From positions 62,001 to 126,000 of the forward strand of contig JAHBVJ010000022.1 of NCBI GenBank assembly GCA_019637615.1: 64,000 bases of DNA, written 5' to 3'. Each line of letters opens with the position of its first letter. Position 1 is the first letter of the stretch. The stretch comes from Anaerolineae bacterium. GTDB lineage: Bacteria; Chloroflexota; Anaerolineae; Aggregatilineales; UBA2796. This document shows positions 25,348 to 33,575 of the stretch, in pieces. The notes beneath the pieces are model-generated. The model did no database searches, was not told the DNA's origin, and saw only the letters and a program-made list of their open reading frames with translations. The translations under genes were made by a program, and so were the position numbers.

Positions 25348-26514
25348 TTATTGCTCATCCAACGTGACTTGCACATCAATGATCTGGTTATCTCGCACAA
25401 CACTCATCTTGATGGTGTCGCCGGGACGCGAATTTTCTTCAAGCGCGATCAAAAGATCATTGCGGGTGCTCACGGGCTTCTCATTGACCGATACGATGAT
25501 GTCGCCGCCGGAAAAGACGTAACGCCCACGCTGCGTGGAAACTTGCGCGGCTTTCAGGCCAGCACGATCCGCAGCGCCACCGGGTTGCAGTTGGATGATC
25601 AGCAAGCCGCGTGAGGGGCCGTTAGTGGGCGGGCGTACTTCGTTGCCAAGCTCGGCAACCTGAACATTCAGTGACGGATGTGGATAGCGCCCCTGACTCA
25701 TGAGGACAGGCACTACGCGCTTAACTACGTTGACGGGGACGGCGAACCCGATGCCTACCGAGCCGCCGGACGGTGTACTGATCGAGGCATTGACGCCGAT
25801 CACCTGTCCGCGCAGATTGAGCAGCGGCCCGCCTGAATTGCCGGGGTTGATGGCGGCGTCGGTCTGGATAGCTTGCCCGATGACCGACCCAGAATCCTGC
25901 ACGACTTGACGGTTCAAGGCGCTGACGATACCAAGCGTCAGGGTGCGATCAAGGCCAAACGGGTTGCCGATAGCGATCACACTCTGCCCGATCTGCAAGA
26001 TCGATGAGTCGCCCAGTTCCAGCGGGATCAACTGCTCGGCGGGCGCGTCGATCTGAAGCACGGCAAGATCATAATATTGATCTGCGCCGACGATCTTAGC
26101 CGTGTACGATAGGCTGTTGGCAAGCACGACTTCGACTTCGTCCGCGTCTGCCACGACATGATTATTGGTGACGATGTGTCCCTGCGTGTCGATGATGAAG
26201 CCGGAACCAGTGCCTTCGCTCGGCACAACACCATAGAAGCCGATGGACTGTGTGCGGCTGGTGATGTGTACGACGGACTGGCTGACGCGCTGGTAGAGGT
26301 TAATGACGACCTGATCCTTGGCCTCAACCTCACTGAATACCGAGTCGGGCAAGGGCGTCGGAGTCGGCTGCATGGGTTGCAAGCGCGTTTGACCATTCAC
26401 CTGCATCTGCACCGGCAGCAGCACAAACGCAAAGATCGCCGCCGCTCCTAATAGTCCTCCGGCGAAAAACACGATTAGCAAACGAACGACAGCCAACCAA
26501 CGCGAGCGTAACAT
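25348..26514 (-). CDS. HtrA/DegP-type membrane-anchored serine protease
   Basis: 388 residues. An N-terminal anchor (about residues 10-33) and a short Pro/Thr linker precede a trypsin-like domain. The catalytic triad is His 119 in TNNHVV, Asp 149 in YYDLAVLQID and Ser 227 in INPGNSGGP. A single PDZ domain spans about residues 285-385, with the carboxylate-binding end marked by RGLLIIQL and GGDIIVSVNEKPV. These enzymes degrade or refold damaged exported proteins under stress. It is transcribed divergently from the DUF4342 gene across a 167-bp region. Confidence 0.95.
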   Translation of the reverse strand: MLRSRWLAVVRLLIVFFAGGLLGAAAIFAFVLLPVQMQVNGQTRLQPMQPTPTPLPDSVFSEVEAKDQVVINLYQRVSQSVVHITSRTQSIGFYGVVPSEGTGSGFIIDTQGHIVTNNHVVADADEVEVVLANSLSYTAKIVGADQYYDLAVLQIDAPAEQLIPLELGDSSILQIGQSVIAIGNPFGLDRTLTLGIVSALNRQVVQDSGSVIGQAIQTDAAINPGNSGGPLLNLRGQVIGVNASISTPSGGSVGIGFAVPVNVVKRVVPVLMSQGRYPHPSLNVQVAELGNEVRPPTNGPSRGLLIIQLQPGGAADRAGLKAAQVSTQRGRYVFSGGDIIVSVNEKPVSTRNDLLIALEENSRPGDTIKMSVVRDNQIIDVQVTLDEQ

Positions 26515-26681
26515 GTTGTCACCTTCATCCAGAAATTGAGAGCCGTTTTACCTAAAAAGGTTCACGATGTCATCACATTCACATAAACTAATTTTGCAAC
26601 TCTCCATGGTATGATGCGTATACCAGTATAGTGAATCAAAAGTCCACTCATGGACACTCTACCGTCTAAGGAGAATCGACA

Positions 26682-27014
26682 ATGACTGATCAGAATACCC
26701 CACCCAAGGAAACTTTCAAGACCTTCCAAGAAGAGTTCCAGACCACGGGCAACCAACTGTTGCAGCGCGTGCAAGAACTCATCGAAGCAGGCAACATTCG
26801 CCGCATCATCATCAAGGATCAGCATAACAAGGTGCTGCTCGAAATGCCGCTGACCATTGGCGTGGTAGCGGGCGGCGTGCTGACGGCGTTCGCGCTGCCA
26901 TTGGTCGCCATTGGTGCGGTCGCGGCGCTGGTCGCTCAGGTCAAGATCGTTGTGGAGCGCTATGAAAATCCTGCTGATGCCGAGCGTGACCGCGAAGAGC
27001 GCCTAAAGCAATAA
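26682..27014 (+). CDS. DUF4342 protein
   Basis: 110 residues. The pattern FKTFQEEFQTTGNQLLQRVQELIEAGNIRRIIIKD is the DUF4342 signature: an amphipathic helix, then a basic strand. It continues LLEMPLTIGVVAGGV and a hydrophobic helix to about residue 85 and a charged tail. Small proteins of this family are sometimes fused to UBA-like helices; their role is not known. AAGGAG lies 8 bases before the ATG. An imperfect repeat TGGTAT/ATACCA at 26607-26625 upstream may be a control site. Confidence 0.85.
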   Translation: MTDQNTPPKETFKTFQEEFQTTGNQLLQRVQELIEAGNIRRIIIKDQHNKVLLEMPLTIGVVAGGVLTAFALPLVAIGAVAALVAQVKIVVERYENPADAERDREERLKQ

Positions 27015-27094
27015 GCAGTTAGGGTTCTCCCTTCCTCAAGGTAGACGCGGCAACCCTCCCAACAATGTGGGGTATGGCTTGTGCGCAGCAGACC

Positions 27095-27133
27095 TATAAT
27101 GATAGACAGCCTCCTTCGCGTGAAGGGGGCTGT
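27095..27133 (+). promoter_or_regulatory. TATAAT box and 12-bp hairpin before the zinc-ribbon gene
   Basis: TATAAT (27095-27100) lacks a good -35 partner. Directly after it, ACAGCCTCCTTC (27106-27117) pairs with GAAGGGGGCTGT (27122-27133) with one T.G and a 4-base loop, followed by TGCTTTG. Either a terminator for the DUF4342 gene or a 5' leader hairpin of the next transcript. Confidence 0.5.
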
Positions 27134-27157
27134 TGCTTTGTCGATAGAGGATTTACC

Positions 27158-27472
27158 ATGTTCAGCAGCGATCTGGCTCCTACCAAGCAGAAACATCAGA
27201 TGCCATGTCCGGTGTGCGGTTCCCAAGATTATGATTGGGGCTATATGTACGGGACGGGCTACCAATCTGGCGAGCAATTCAGCATGTGGCGGATGAAACG
27301 CAGTGTGCAAGTGATGAAGGTGCGCCGCTGCAAAGTATGCGATAATGTGCAGCAATTCTTTGACGAAGAGGCATCCAAGAACGTAACGCGCACGACGTGG
27401 CTGGTCGTAGGCATCGCCTTGCTGTTTGTGGTTCTGGGTATCTTGGTGCCGCTCGTCCTCATCCCGATGTAG
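27158..27472 (+). CDS. Small zinc-ribbon membrane protein
   Basis: 104 residues from the ATG at 27158 with GAGG 7 bases upstream. CPVCG (about residues 17-21) and CKVCD (about 59-63) form a four-Cys zinc ribbon. The C-terminal 25 residues are one hydrophobic helix (WLVVGIALLFVVLGILVPLVLIPM), so the ribbon faces the cytoplasm or outside depending on orientation. No enzymatic motif. The methyltransferase begins 19 bp after the stop, so the two are probably co-transcribed. Confidence 0.75.
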   Translation: MFSSDLAPTKQKHQMPCPVCGSQDYDWGYMYGTGYQSGEQFSMWRMKRSVQVMKVRRCKVCDNVQQFFDEEASKNVTRTTWLVVGIALLFVVLGILVPLVLIPM

Positions 27473-27491
27473 TCAGAATTGCAGCGCCTTC

Positions 27492-28646
27492 ATGACGGTT
27501 TCGATCATCCGGCAGACCATTGGCAGCCCACGTGCCACGCAATTCTTCTTCAACCGCGTCGCCCCGTTGTACCGCTGGCTGACCAACAACCCGATGTGGG
27601 TGGGCAGTTTGCAGGAGATGGCGCGGCATTTTCCGCCTAGCCAAGCGCAATTGACACTACTGGACGTGGGTTGCGGGCACGGGAATTCGTCGCGAAAGTT
27701 TCTTCAACTGCGGCAGGATGCGCGCGTGATCGGGGTGGACTTCGCGGCGAATATGCTGACGATGGCGCACAGGATGACGGCTGAAACGCCAATGGACGTT
27801 CAAAAGCGGGTGCGGTGGCTGCAAGCGGATACGGTGCGGCTGCCGCTGCCCGATTCGAGCGTGGACGCGGTGACGGGGCACAGCGTGTATTACATGCTCG
27901 GTGATCGCGAGGGATTCTTGCGGGAGGCACTGCGGGTACTGCGTCCGGGCGGGCGACTGATCCTGCTCGATCCGGCGGCGCGGCGATTCCCCATCGATGT
28001 GATGCGTACCCAGTACAGCTTGCGGGTGAAGATGGCGGTGATGTCGTGGCACGCCGTGAGTCGGGTGCATCAGCGGTACACGCTGGAGCAGATGGCGGCG
28101 CGGTTGACGGCGGCGGGATTCGCGCGGGTGCTGGCGGAAGCGGCAGTAGAAGGCTACGGAATCTTGAGTCGGGGCGAGAAACCCTATGCGGATGGGCTGT
28201 CTACCCTTGAGCGCGTGAGCCAAGTGGCTACGGCGGATGGCGGCGACTTACAAGTGATCGAGGCTGCGCGGTTGGCGGTGGTGGCGAAGGGGCGCAATCT
28301 GTTTTTGCTGGTGCGACAGACCCCGAACAAGCCCGCGTGGAGTATCCAGCCGGGTGAGGTGATCCGCTGGGAAGCCGCGATGATGGAGGAGCAGCCAACA
28401 CAGCATTATCTGCTGGCGTTTTCGTCGCTGCCCAAAGCGGTTGAATTTATGCAAGCGGCGGTCAAGGCGAATGTGCTGGTGGGAATCAATAAGGTCGCCA
28501 AGTTCGATAAGGCCGTCGCGCCCACATGGGAGAGTCCCGCGCTGCTCAATCCGCCATTTGGTGCGCTGCAAGCCTCGGAACGCTTCCGGTTCAGCAAGTA
28601 TATGCTGGTGGTCGATCCTGCTAGCGCGGTGACGGGCGAAGAATAG
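27492..28646 (+). CDS. Class I SAM-dependent methyltransferase
   Basis: 384 residues from the ATG at 27492; frames upstream of it overlap the zinc-ribbon gene. LLDVGCGHGNSSRKFL (about residues 56-71) is SAM motif I, VIGVDFAANML motif II, LPDSSVDAVTGHSVYYM motif III and RVLRPGGRLILLDPAA the post-motif. This is the Methyltransf_11/UbiE-like pattern, acting on small molecules or lipids. The last 130 residues form an extra region (LLAFSSLPKAVEFMQAAVKANVLVGINKVAKFD) not needed for catalysis, perhaps substrate or partner binding. The substrate is unknown. Confidence 0.88.
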   Translation: MTVSIIRQTIGSPRATQFFFNRVAPLYRWLTNNPMWVGSLQEMARHFPPSQAQLTLLDVGCGHGNSSRKFLQLRQDARVIGVDFAANMLTMAHRMTAETPMDVQKRVRWLQADTVRLPLPDSSVDAVTGHSVYYMLGDREGFLREALRVLRPGGRLILLDPAARRFPIDVMRTQYSLRVKMAVMSWHAVSRVHQRYTLEQMAARLTAAGFARVLAEAAVEGYGILSRGEKPYADGLSTLERVSQVATADGGDLQVIEAARLAVVAKGRNLFLLVRQTPNKPAWSIQPGEVIRWEAAMMEEQPTQHYLLAFSSLPKAVEFMQAAVKANVLVGINKVAKFDKAVAPTWESPALLNPPFGALQASERFRFSKYMLVVDPASAVTGEE

Positions 28647-28676
28647 CCCCGACACCGTTGATGGTCAAAATGGAAT

Positions 28677-28706
28677 TGAGAGTAAGCTATTGTTGCTTAA
28701 CTCTCA
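28677..28706. terminator. Hairpin at the meeting point of convergent genes
   Basis: TGAGAGT-AAGC (28677-28687) pairs with GCTT-A-ACTCTCA (28695-28706), 11 bp with one bulged A. It lies between the methyltransferase stop and overlaps the 3' end of the minus-strand gene. Confidence 0.5.
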
Positions 28707-29202
28707 GTGTAATCACACCTCTAGGAGATGGGACTATATTGATCACACAATGCACTTCTAGCTCGGACAAATATGCCTCTGCTAATGACGATGCACTGAT
28801 GGCACCGATAAATTCAGCGGCATGGTCTGTGTTCAGCGGAAACCATTCGCCAACATATGTAAGGGATTCGGGTGAATGTGGCTCAAGAAGCACATAACCA
28901 ACAACTGAATCCCTCCACAAAACGTCTGTGAACACCCTTCCGAGGTTTTCTTGCTCAATAATATAGGTTGCTCTTTCGATAGCAGGTACCAGCGAGGCTT
29001 GAAAATCCTCTATAGATGTATAGACCCCATCAGCCGTTACAGCAACCTCTTTAGCTTCGATAAGCGAAAGACCGAATATTTTCCGCAGGATAATTATGGA
29101 CTCAATCAAATTAAGCCTATCTGATCGTGATGCGAGAAAAACAGATCTGGCTGATGCACCGGATGCTGCTAGTGACTGGTATTTACTTAAGTCGCCACGC
29201 AT
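28687..29202 (-). CDS. Uncharacterised protein with an L7/L12-like helix-turn-helix segment
   Basis: 171 residues, supported by AGAAGGT before the ATG and its own intergenic space. Residues about 27-55 (RLNLIESIIILRKIFGLSLIEAKEVA) resemble the KxxVIKxVRxxTGLGLKEAKxLV unit of ribosomal protein L7/L12 C-terminal domains, a fold also used in unrelated small bacterial proteins. The remainder is beta-rich (GYVLLEPHS..., VHCVINIVPS) with no motif I recognise. Codon use is less GC-rich than the nuo genes next door, which hints at separate ancestry. Function unknown. Confidence 0.65.
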   Translation of the reverse strand: MRGDLSKYQSLAASGASARSVFLASRSDRLNLIESIIILRKIFGLSLIEAKEVAVTADGVYTSIEDFQASLVPAIERATYIIEQENLGRVFTDVLWRDSVVGYVLLEPHSPESLTYVGEWFPLNTDHAAEFIGAISASSLAEAYLSELEVHCVINIVPSPRGVITLRVKQQ

Positions 29203-29339
29203 TGCGCTTTACCTTCTAGAGAGTGCTCATATCATCTTCGGGAAACGAAAACCTATTAGCTAGAACGATACCACTTTTGTCTTTCCAAAGTATGCTCATT
29301 TACTGCATATTCGGGTAGGTACCACTCTACAGTGTCGTT

Positions 29340-29364
29340 GGAGGCGGATGCCTCCCCATTTTTT
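29340..29364 (+). terminator. Intrinsic terminator in the nuo leader
   Basis: GGAGGC-GGAT-GCCTCC (29340-29355) followed by CCATTTTTTGG. It is oriented with the nuo operon and lies about 80 bp before nuoJ. No plus-strand gene precedes it closely, so it may act as an attenuator of nuoJKLMN. Confidence 0.6.
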
Positions 29365-29441
29365 GGCACAACTTGCCGATTGAGATAAACTGAACAAAGT
29401 CTCCTAACCGAATCCTAATTTTGCAGGACGGACTTCGACTC

Positions 29442-30749
29442 ATGTCGGCTGAATTGATACTGTTCATCTTAGTGGCTACCGTCGCCATCGTTTCGGCAGC
29501 CTTCATGCTCATCAGCCGGAACGCCGTTCACAGTGCTTTGTTCCTCGTCTTGAACTTCTTGTGTGTGGCGTTCTTTTACCTGATGCTGGACGCGCCCTTC
29601 TTGGCGGCAATCCAGATCACGGTATATGCAGGCGCGATCATGGTGCTCTTCATGTTCGTGATCATGCTACTCGGCGCAGATAAGCTTGGTGGCCCCGCCG
29701 GAAAATATAGCTGGATGGCTCCGATCGCGGTCGGGATCACGACGATCCTGCTGATCATCGCCTTCATCGCGGTGACGAACAGCAGCATCGGATTGCTCAA
29801 GCCAGTCGCCAAAGCGCCCGAAGTTGGCGTTTTGCACACTGTGCCCGGCGCACCCAACGTCGATGTTTATCTGGACGAAACGCCGCTTGAGAAGAACGTG
29901 GCGTTTGGCGAACACAACGCCTTCGTGGAAGCCCAAGCGGGCGAACATACCTTGGTGATTTTCCCCTCCTGCACCGAGGCTGACTCCGCCAACTGCGCTG
30001 ACCCGATCACCAGCGGCGCAGCTCCTCTGTACGCTCAACCCGTCACGCTAGACGCGGAAAAGCAATACGAATTGGTTGTCGCGGGCACCCCAGCGGCTTT
30101 GCAAGTGATCAATGTTCCGGTTGATCTGTCGCAGGTGGCGAACGACGATACGCTGCGCGTGACGTTTGTGAACGCACTGCCCGGTGAGGATGTGACGGTG
30201 CAGCAGTTCCTGCCGCCCAGCCCGAACAGCAACGACGAACTCCGTCAAGGCTACGGCGTGAGCGAGTTGGAACCAACGCTAGGCTATGGCGCGGTATCCA
30301 CCACGCGCGAACTGGTGAAGGGAATCACCACGTTTGCTTTTAGTCGTGGCGATACACGGTTGTTTACCCTACGCGATGTCGCGCTGAAGGCCAAGACGCA
30401 CGAATTGATCGTATTAGCGCCAGAGTCTGCCGCCGAAGGTGAGACGAGCCGCGTGACCGCTGTCCGGTTCACCGATCCGCCGCTGCGCACTGCCGAGTCG
30501 TATGGCAGCCCTCAAGCGGTTGGCCTGTCGATGTTGAGCACTTTCGTGCTGCCGTTCGAACTGGTGTCGCTGCTGCTATTGGTAGCGCTGATCGGCGCGG
30601 TGATTATGACGCGCGAAGACGTGATCAAGCGCGTGCGTGAGCGCATCGTGGTCAGTCCGGCGATCCGTCACATCAATCGCAATCTCGCAGCACAGCAGCC
30701 GAGTGTCGCGCAAAGCACTGAGCATCCTAGCGAAGCCTCGGCAGACTAG
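29442..30749 (+). CDS. nuoJ: NADH-quinone oxidoreductase subunit J with inserted DUF4397-like domain
   Basis: 435 residues against a usual 160-200. Residues 1-118 give the first four helices of NuoJ (LVLNFLCVAFFYLML, IQITVYAGAIMVLFMFVIMLL). The fifth is at about 367-390 (LPFELVSLLLLVALIGAVIMTR). Between them, residues about 120-345 form a soluble beta-rich insert: VLHTVPGAPNVDVYLDE...AFGEHNAFVEAQAGEHTLVIF matches the DUF4397 pattern, and a second weaker unit starts VTFVNALPGEDVTVQ. In E. coli topology the helix 4-5 loop faces the periplasm, so the insert would be outside. First gene of nuoJKLMN. NuoJ is a membrane subunit of proton-pumping complex I. Confidence 0.9.
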   Translation: MSAELILFILVATVAIVSAAFMLISRNAVHSALFLVLNFLCVAFFYLMLDAPFLAAIQITVYAGAIMVLFMFVIMLLGADKLGGPAGKYSWMAPIAVGITTILLIIAFIAVTNSSIGLLKPVAKAPEVGVLHTVPGAPNVDVYLDETPLEKNVAFGEHNAFVEAQAGEHTLVIFPSCTEADSANCADPITSGAAPLYAQPVTLDAEKQYELVVAGTPAALQVINVPVDLSQVANDDTLRVTFVNALPGEDVTVQQFLPPSPNSNDELRQGYGVSELEPTLGYGAVSTTRELVKGITTFAFSRGDTRLFTLRDVALKAKTHELIVLAPESAAEGETSRVTAVRFTDPPLRTAESYGSPQAVGLSMLSTFVLPFELVSLLLLVALIGAVIMTREDVIKRVRERIVVSPAIRHINRNLAAQQPSVAQSTEHPSEASAD

Positions 30750-30772
30750 CTGCCACAGGAGTTATGTAACAA

Positions 30773-31087
30773 ATGCAACCTGTATCCGTCCCGGTTGAGA
30801 ATTTCGTCCTGTTGAGCGCGGTTCTGTTCATCATGGGCGTGCTTGGCGTGCTCGTGCGTCGCAACGCGATCATGATCTTTATGTCGGTCGAGTTGATGCT
30901 GAATTCCGCGAACCTTGCGCTGGTGGCATTCGCGCGGCAGTGGGGCGACGTTGGTGGGCAGTTGATGGTGTTCTTCGTGATCACCGTCGCCGCTGCTGAA
31001 GTCGCCATCGGTCTGGCGCTGATCGTCGCGATCTTCAAGACCAAGCACTCTACTGACATCGATGAACTGAATACGATGCAAGGCTAA
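30773..31087 (+). CDS. nuoK: NADH-quinone oxidoreductase subunit K
   Basis: 104 residues, three transmembrane helices, normal length. Conserved buried acids are visible: Glu in [12 protein letters not shown] (helix 2, around residue 40) and Glu in [11 protein letters not shown] (helix 3, around 75), both part of the proton path near the E-channel. AGGAG precedes the ATG. It lies 23 bp after nuoJ and 42 bp before nuoL. Confidence 0.96.
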   Translation: MQPVSVPVENFVLLSAVLFIMGVLGVLVRRNAIMIFMSVELMLNSANLALVAFARQWGDVGGQLMVFFVITVAAAEVAIGLALIVAIFKTKHSTDIDELNTMQG

Positions 31088-31129
31088 TGCCGACGAAGGG
31101 AAAATACGTCCTGTAAGGGAACTCGCACT

Positions 31130-33556
31130 ATGGAACAAATGCAAAATTACGCATCACTCGTTCCCCTGATGATCTTCATCCCCTTTGCCGGGATGTTGCT
31201 GAACTTATTCGCGGGGAAGTACATGAGCGAGCGCATGATCGGCACGGTGGCGGCGGGGGCAGCCGGGTTAGCCTTCACCGTGGCGTTGATCATGACGATA
31301 GCCAGCATTCAATTTGGCTTTCATGCCGTGATCATCGACCCGCCCATCTTCCGCGATTGGATCAGCATCCCATCGGCGGGGGTGTACATCCCGTGGCAGC
31401 AGCGCGTCGATACGTTGAGCTTGACGATGATGCTGGTCGTGACGGGCGTCGGTACGCTGATCCATATCTACGCCATCGGGTACATGCATGGTGATGAGCG
31501 CTTCCAGCGCTTTTTTGTGTACCTCAACATGTTCTTGGCCTTCATGCTGATCCTCGTGACGGGCAACAATTTCTTGATGCTGTTCGTCGGGTGGGAAGGC
31601 GTGGGCTTGGCTTCGTTCACGCTGATCGGCTTCTGGTTCGATAAAAAGAAGGGTGTTGGCTGGAAGAACAGCGACGCCGCCCGTAAAGCCTTTATCGTCA
31701 ACCGTGTGGGCGACTTCGGGTTGATGACGGCAATTTTCTTGATTTTCTGGACATTTGGCACGCTCGATTTTTACAAGCCCGGTGAAATCGCGGTTGTCCA
31801 CGCGGAACACGCGACCACCGAAGAGCACGCGCCAGCCGAGGGCGAAACCCCTGCTACTGGTACAGACGAGCATCCTGCCGAAGCGACGCCAGAAGCAACC
31901 CCGGCGGAGCATTCGAGCATTTCCCGCACCAGTTTCGTGATCACCGAACCGAGTATGAAAGTCGAAGAAGGCGAAACGACGACGGCGATTGGTGTGTTCG
32001 GGCAAGCGCAAAAATGGCTGGATGAGGGCGGGCATGTGGTCAAGTTCGGGACGGTGGAAGTGCCGTTCCAGACCGTACTGACGCTCATTTGCTTGTTCTT
32101 GCTGCTCGGCGCGGCGGGTAAATCCGCACAGATTCCGTTGTTCGTGTGGCTACCGGACGCGATGGCTGGCCCGACGCCAGTATCCGCGCTCATCCACGCC
32201 GCTACGATGGTGACGGCTGGTATTTACCTGATCACGCGATCCAACGTGTTTTACTCAAACGCGCCGTTGGCCTCGGCGGTAGTGACGATCATCGGTGCCT
32301 CGACGGCGCTGATGGCCGGTTTTGTCGCCGTCGGTCAGTGGGATATCAAGCGCGTGCTGGCGTATTCAACTGTCAGCCAGCTAGGGTTCATGATCGCGGC
32401 GGTAGGCTTGGGCGGTTACGCGGCTGGCATGTTCCACCTCGTGACGCACGCCTTCTTCAAAGCCTGTTTGTTCCTCGGCTCCGGCTCGGTGATCCACGCG
32501 ATGGAGCATGGTGAGCATCACGCGCATGAACATGCCGAAGGGCACGGCGATGGTGACGAGCACGAGGAACACCACGAAGAAGAATTCGACCCGCAAGACA
32601 TGCGCAACATGGGCGGTCTCGCTAAGAAGATGCCGATCACGTATTGGACGTATCTGCTCTCGACGCTGGCGCTGGCTGGTATTTTCCCGTTCGCTGGCTT
32701 CTGGTCGAAGGACGAAATCCTCGGCAAGGCGTTCACCGAAGGCTTCGTCAACGGCAAGATCGAAGGCTATCTGGCGCTGGTGCTGCTGATCGTGTCAGCG
32801 GGCTTCACGGCCTTCTACATGTGGCGTCAGATCAAGCTGGTGTTCCACGGGACACCGCGTTCTGAAGCTGCCGTCCATGCACCGGAAAACCCGCAGGTGA
32901 TGACGATCCCGCTGGTGGTGCTGGCCTTCCTCGCGGTATTCGGCGGACTGCTGAACCTGCCTGAAGTGTTGGCTGGAACGGGGCTGCCCGTTGACCGCCT
33001 GACCTTCTGGTTGGAACAAAGCGTGCAATTCGCGCGTCCGGGCATCTTCTACCTCGGTCTGGCGATTTTTGCGCTGCTGATCGCGCTGGTAGCGATTTTC
33101 GCTGCTGATCGTCTGTACGGTGTGTCCAAGCCCGTGACGGCAAAGGGTCGTGACCGCTTGCAGGTCAACCCATCGACGCGGGAACTGTTCCGGCTGGCAA
33201 ATGCCAAACTGTATTGGGACGAGTTCTATTTCGCCGTGATCGTGTACCCGTTCCAACGGGCGTCCAAGTTCCTCGCCAACAAGATCGACTGGGAACTATG
33301 GCACGACGGCTTCCACAACACCATCATCCGCGACAACTTCAACCGCATCTCGCAGTTCCTCGCGAATCCGGTTGATCGCGGCGGCGTGGATGCCTTCTTC
33401 TTGCAGTGGGGCAAGCTGGTCAACTGGATCGGTGCCCGGCTGCGGACTTTGCAGACTGGTTATGTACGTACTTACGCCTTCACGATGCTGCTAGGCGTGT
33501 TGCTCATCTTGATCCTGATCCTGCTGCCGTTGTTCCGCCAACTAGCAGGTCAATAA
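31130..33556 (+). CDS. nuoL: NADH-quinone oxidoreductase subunit L, with long inserts
   Basis: 808 residues, about 150-200 longer than typical NuoL. Antiporter-like core motifs are intact: GWEGVGLASFTLIGFW (helix 5 Glu), PDAMAGPTPVSALIHAATMVTAG with the conserved Lys just before in AGKSAQ, and DIKRVLAYSTVSQLGFM. Two inserts stand out. One of about 75 residues (about 215-300, many Glu, Thr and Pro: EHATTEEHAPAEGETPA) precedes helix 7. The other is His/Glu-rich (about 462-490: EHGEHHAHEHAEGHGDGDE). The C-terminal lateral helix region is present. The His clusters could bind metal, but this is speculation. Confidence 0.95.
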   Translation: MEQMQNYASLVPLMIFIPFAGMLLNLFAGKYMSERMIGTVAAGAAGLAFTVALIMTIASIQFGFHAVIIDPPIFRDWISIPSAGVYIPWQQRVDTLSLTMMLVVTGVGTLIHIYAIGYMHGDERFQRFFVYLNMFLAFMLILVTGNNFLMLFVGWEGVGLASFTLIGFWFDKKKGVGWKNSDAARKAFIVNRVGDFGLMTAIFLIFWTFGTLDFYKPGEIAVVHAEHATTEEHAPAEGETPATGTDEHPAEATPEATPAEHSSISRTSFVITEPSMKVEEGETTTAIGVFGQAQKWLDEGGHVVKFGTVEVPFQTVLTLICLFLLLGAAGKSAQIPLFVWLPDAMAGPTPVSALIHAATMVTAGIYLITRSNVFYSNAPLASAVVTIIGASTALMAGFVAVGQWDIKRVLAYSTVSQLGFMIAAVGLGGYAAGMFHLVTHAFFKACLFLGSGSVIHAMEHGEHHAHEHAEGHGDGDEHEEHHEEEFDPQDMRNMGGLAKKMPITYWTYLLSTLALAGIFPFAGFWSKDEILGKAFTEGFVNGKIEGYLALVLLIVSAGFTAFYMWRQIKLVFHGTPRSEAAVHAPENPQVMTIPLVVLAFLAVFGGLLNLPEVLAGTGLPVDRLTFWLEQSVQFARPGIFYLGLAIFALLIALVAIFAADRLYGVSKPVTAKGRDRLQVNPSTRELFRLANAKLYWDEFYFAVIVYPFQRASKFLANKIDWELWHDGFHNTIIRDNFNRISQFLANPVDRGGVDAFFLQWGKLVNWIGARLRTLQTGYVRTYAFTMLLGVLLILILILLPLFRQLAGQ

Positions 33557-33575
33557 GTGGGGGTTCGTGTAGACG

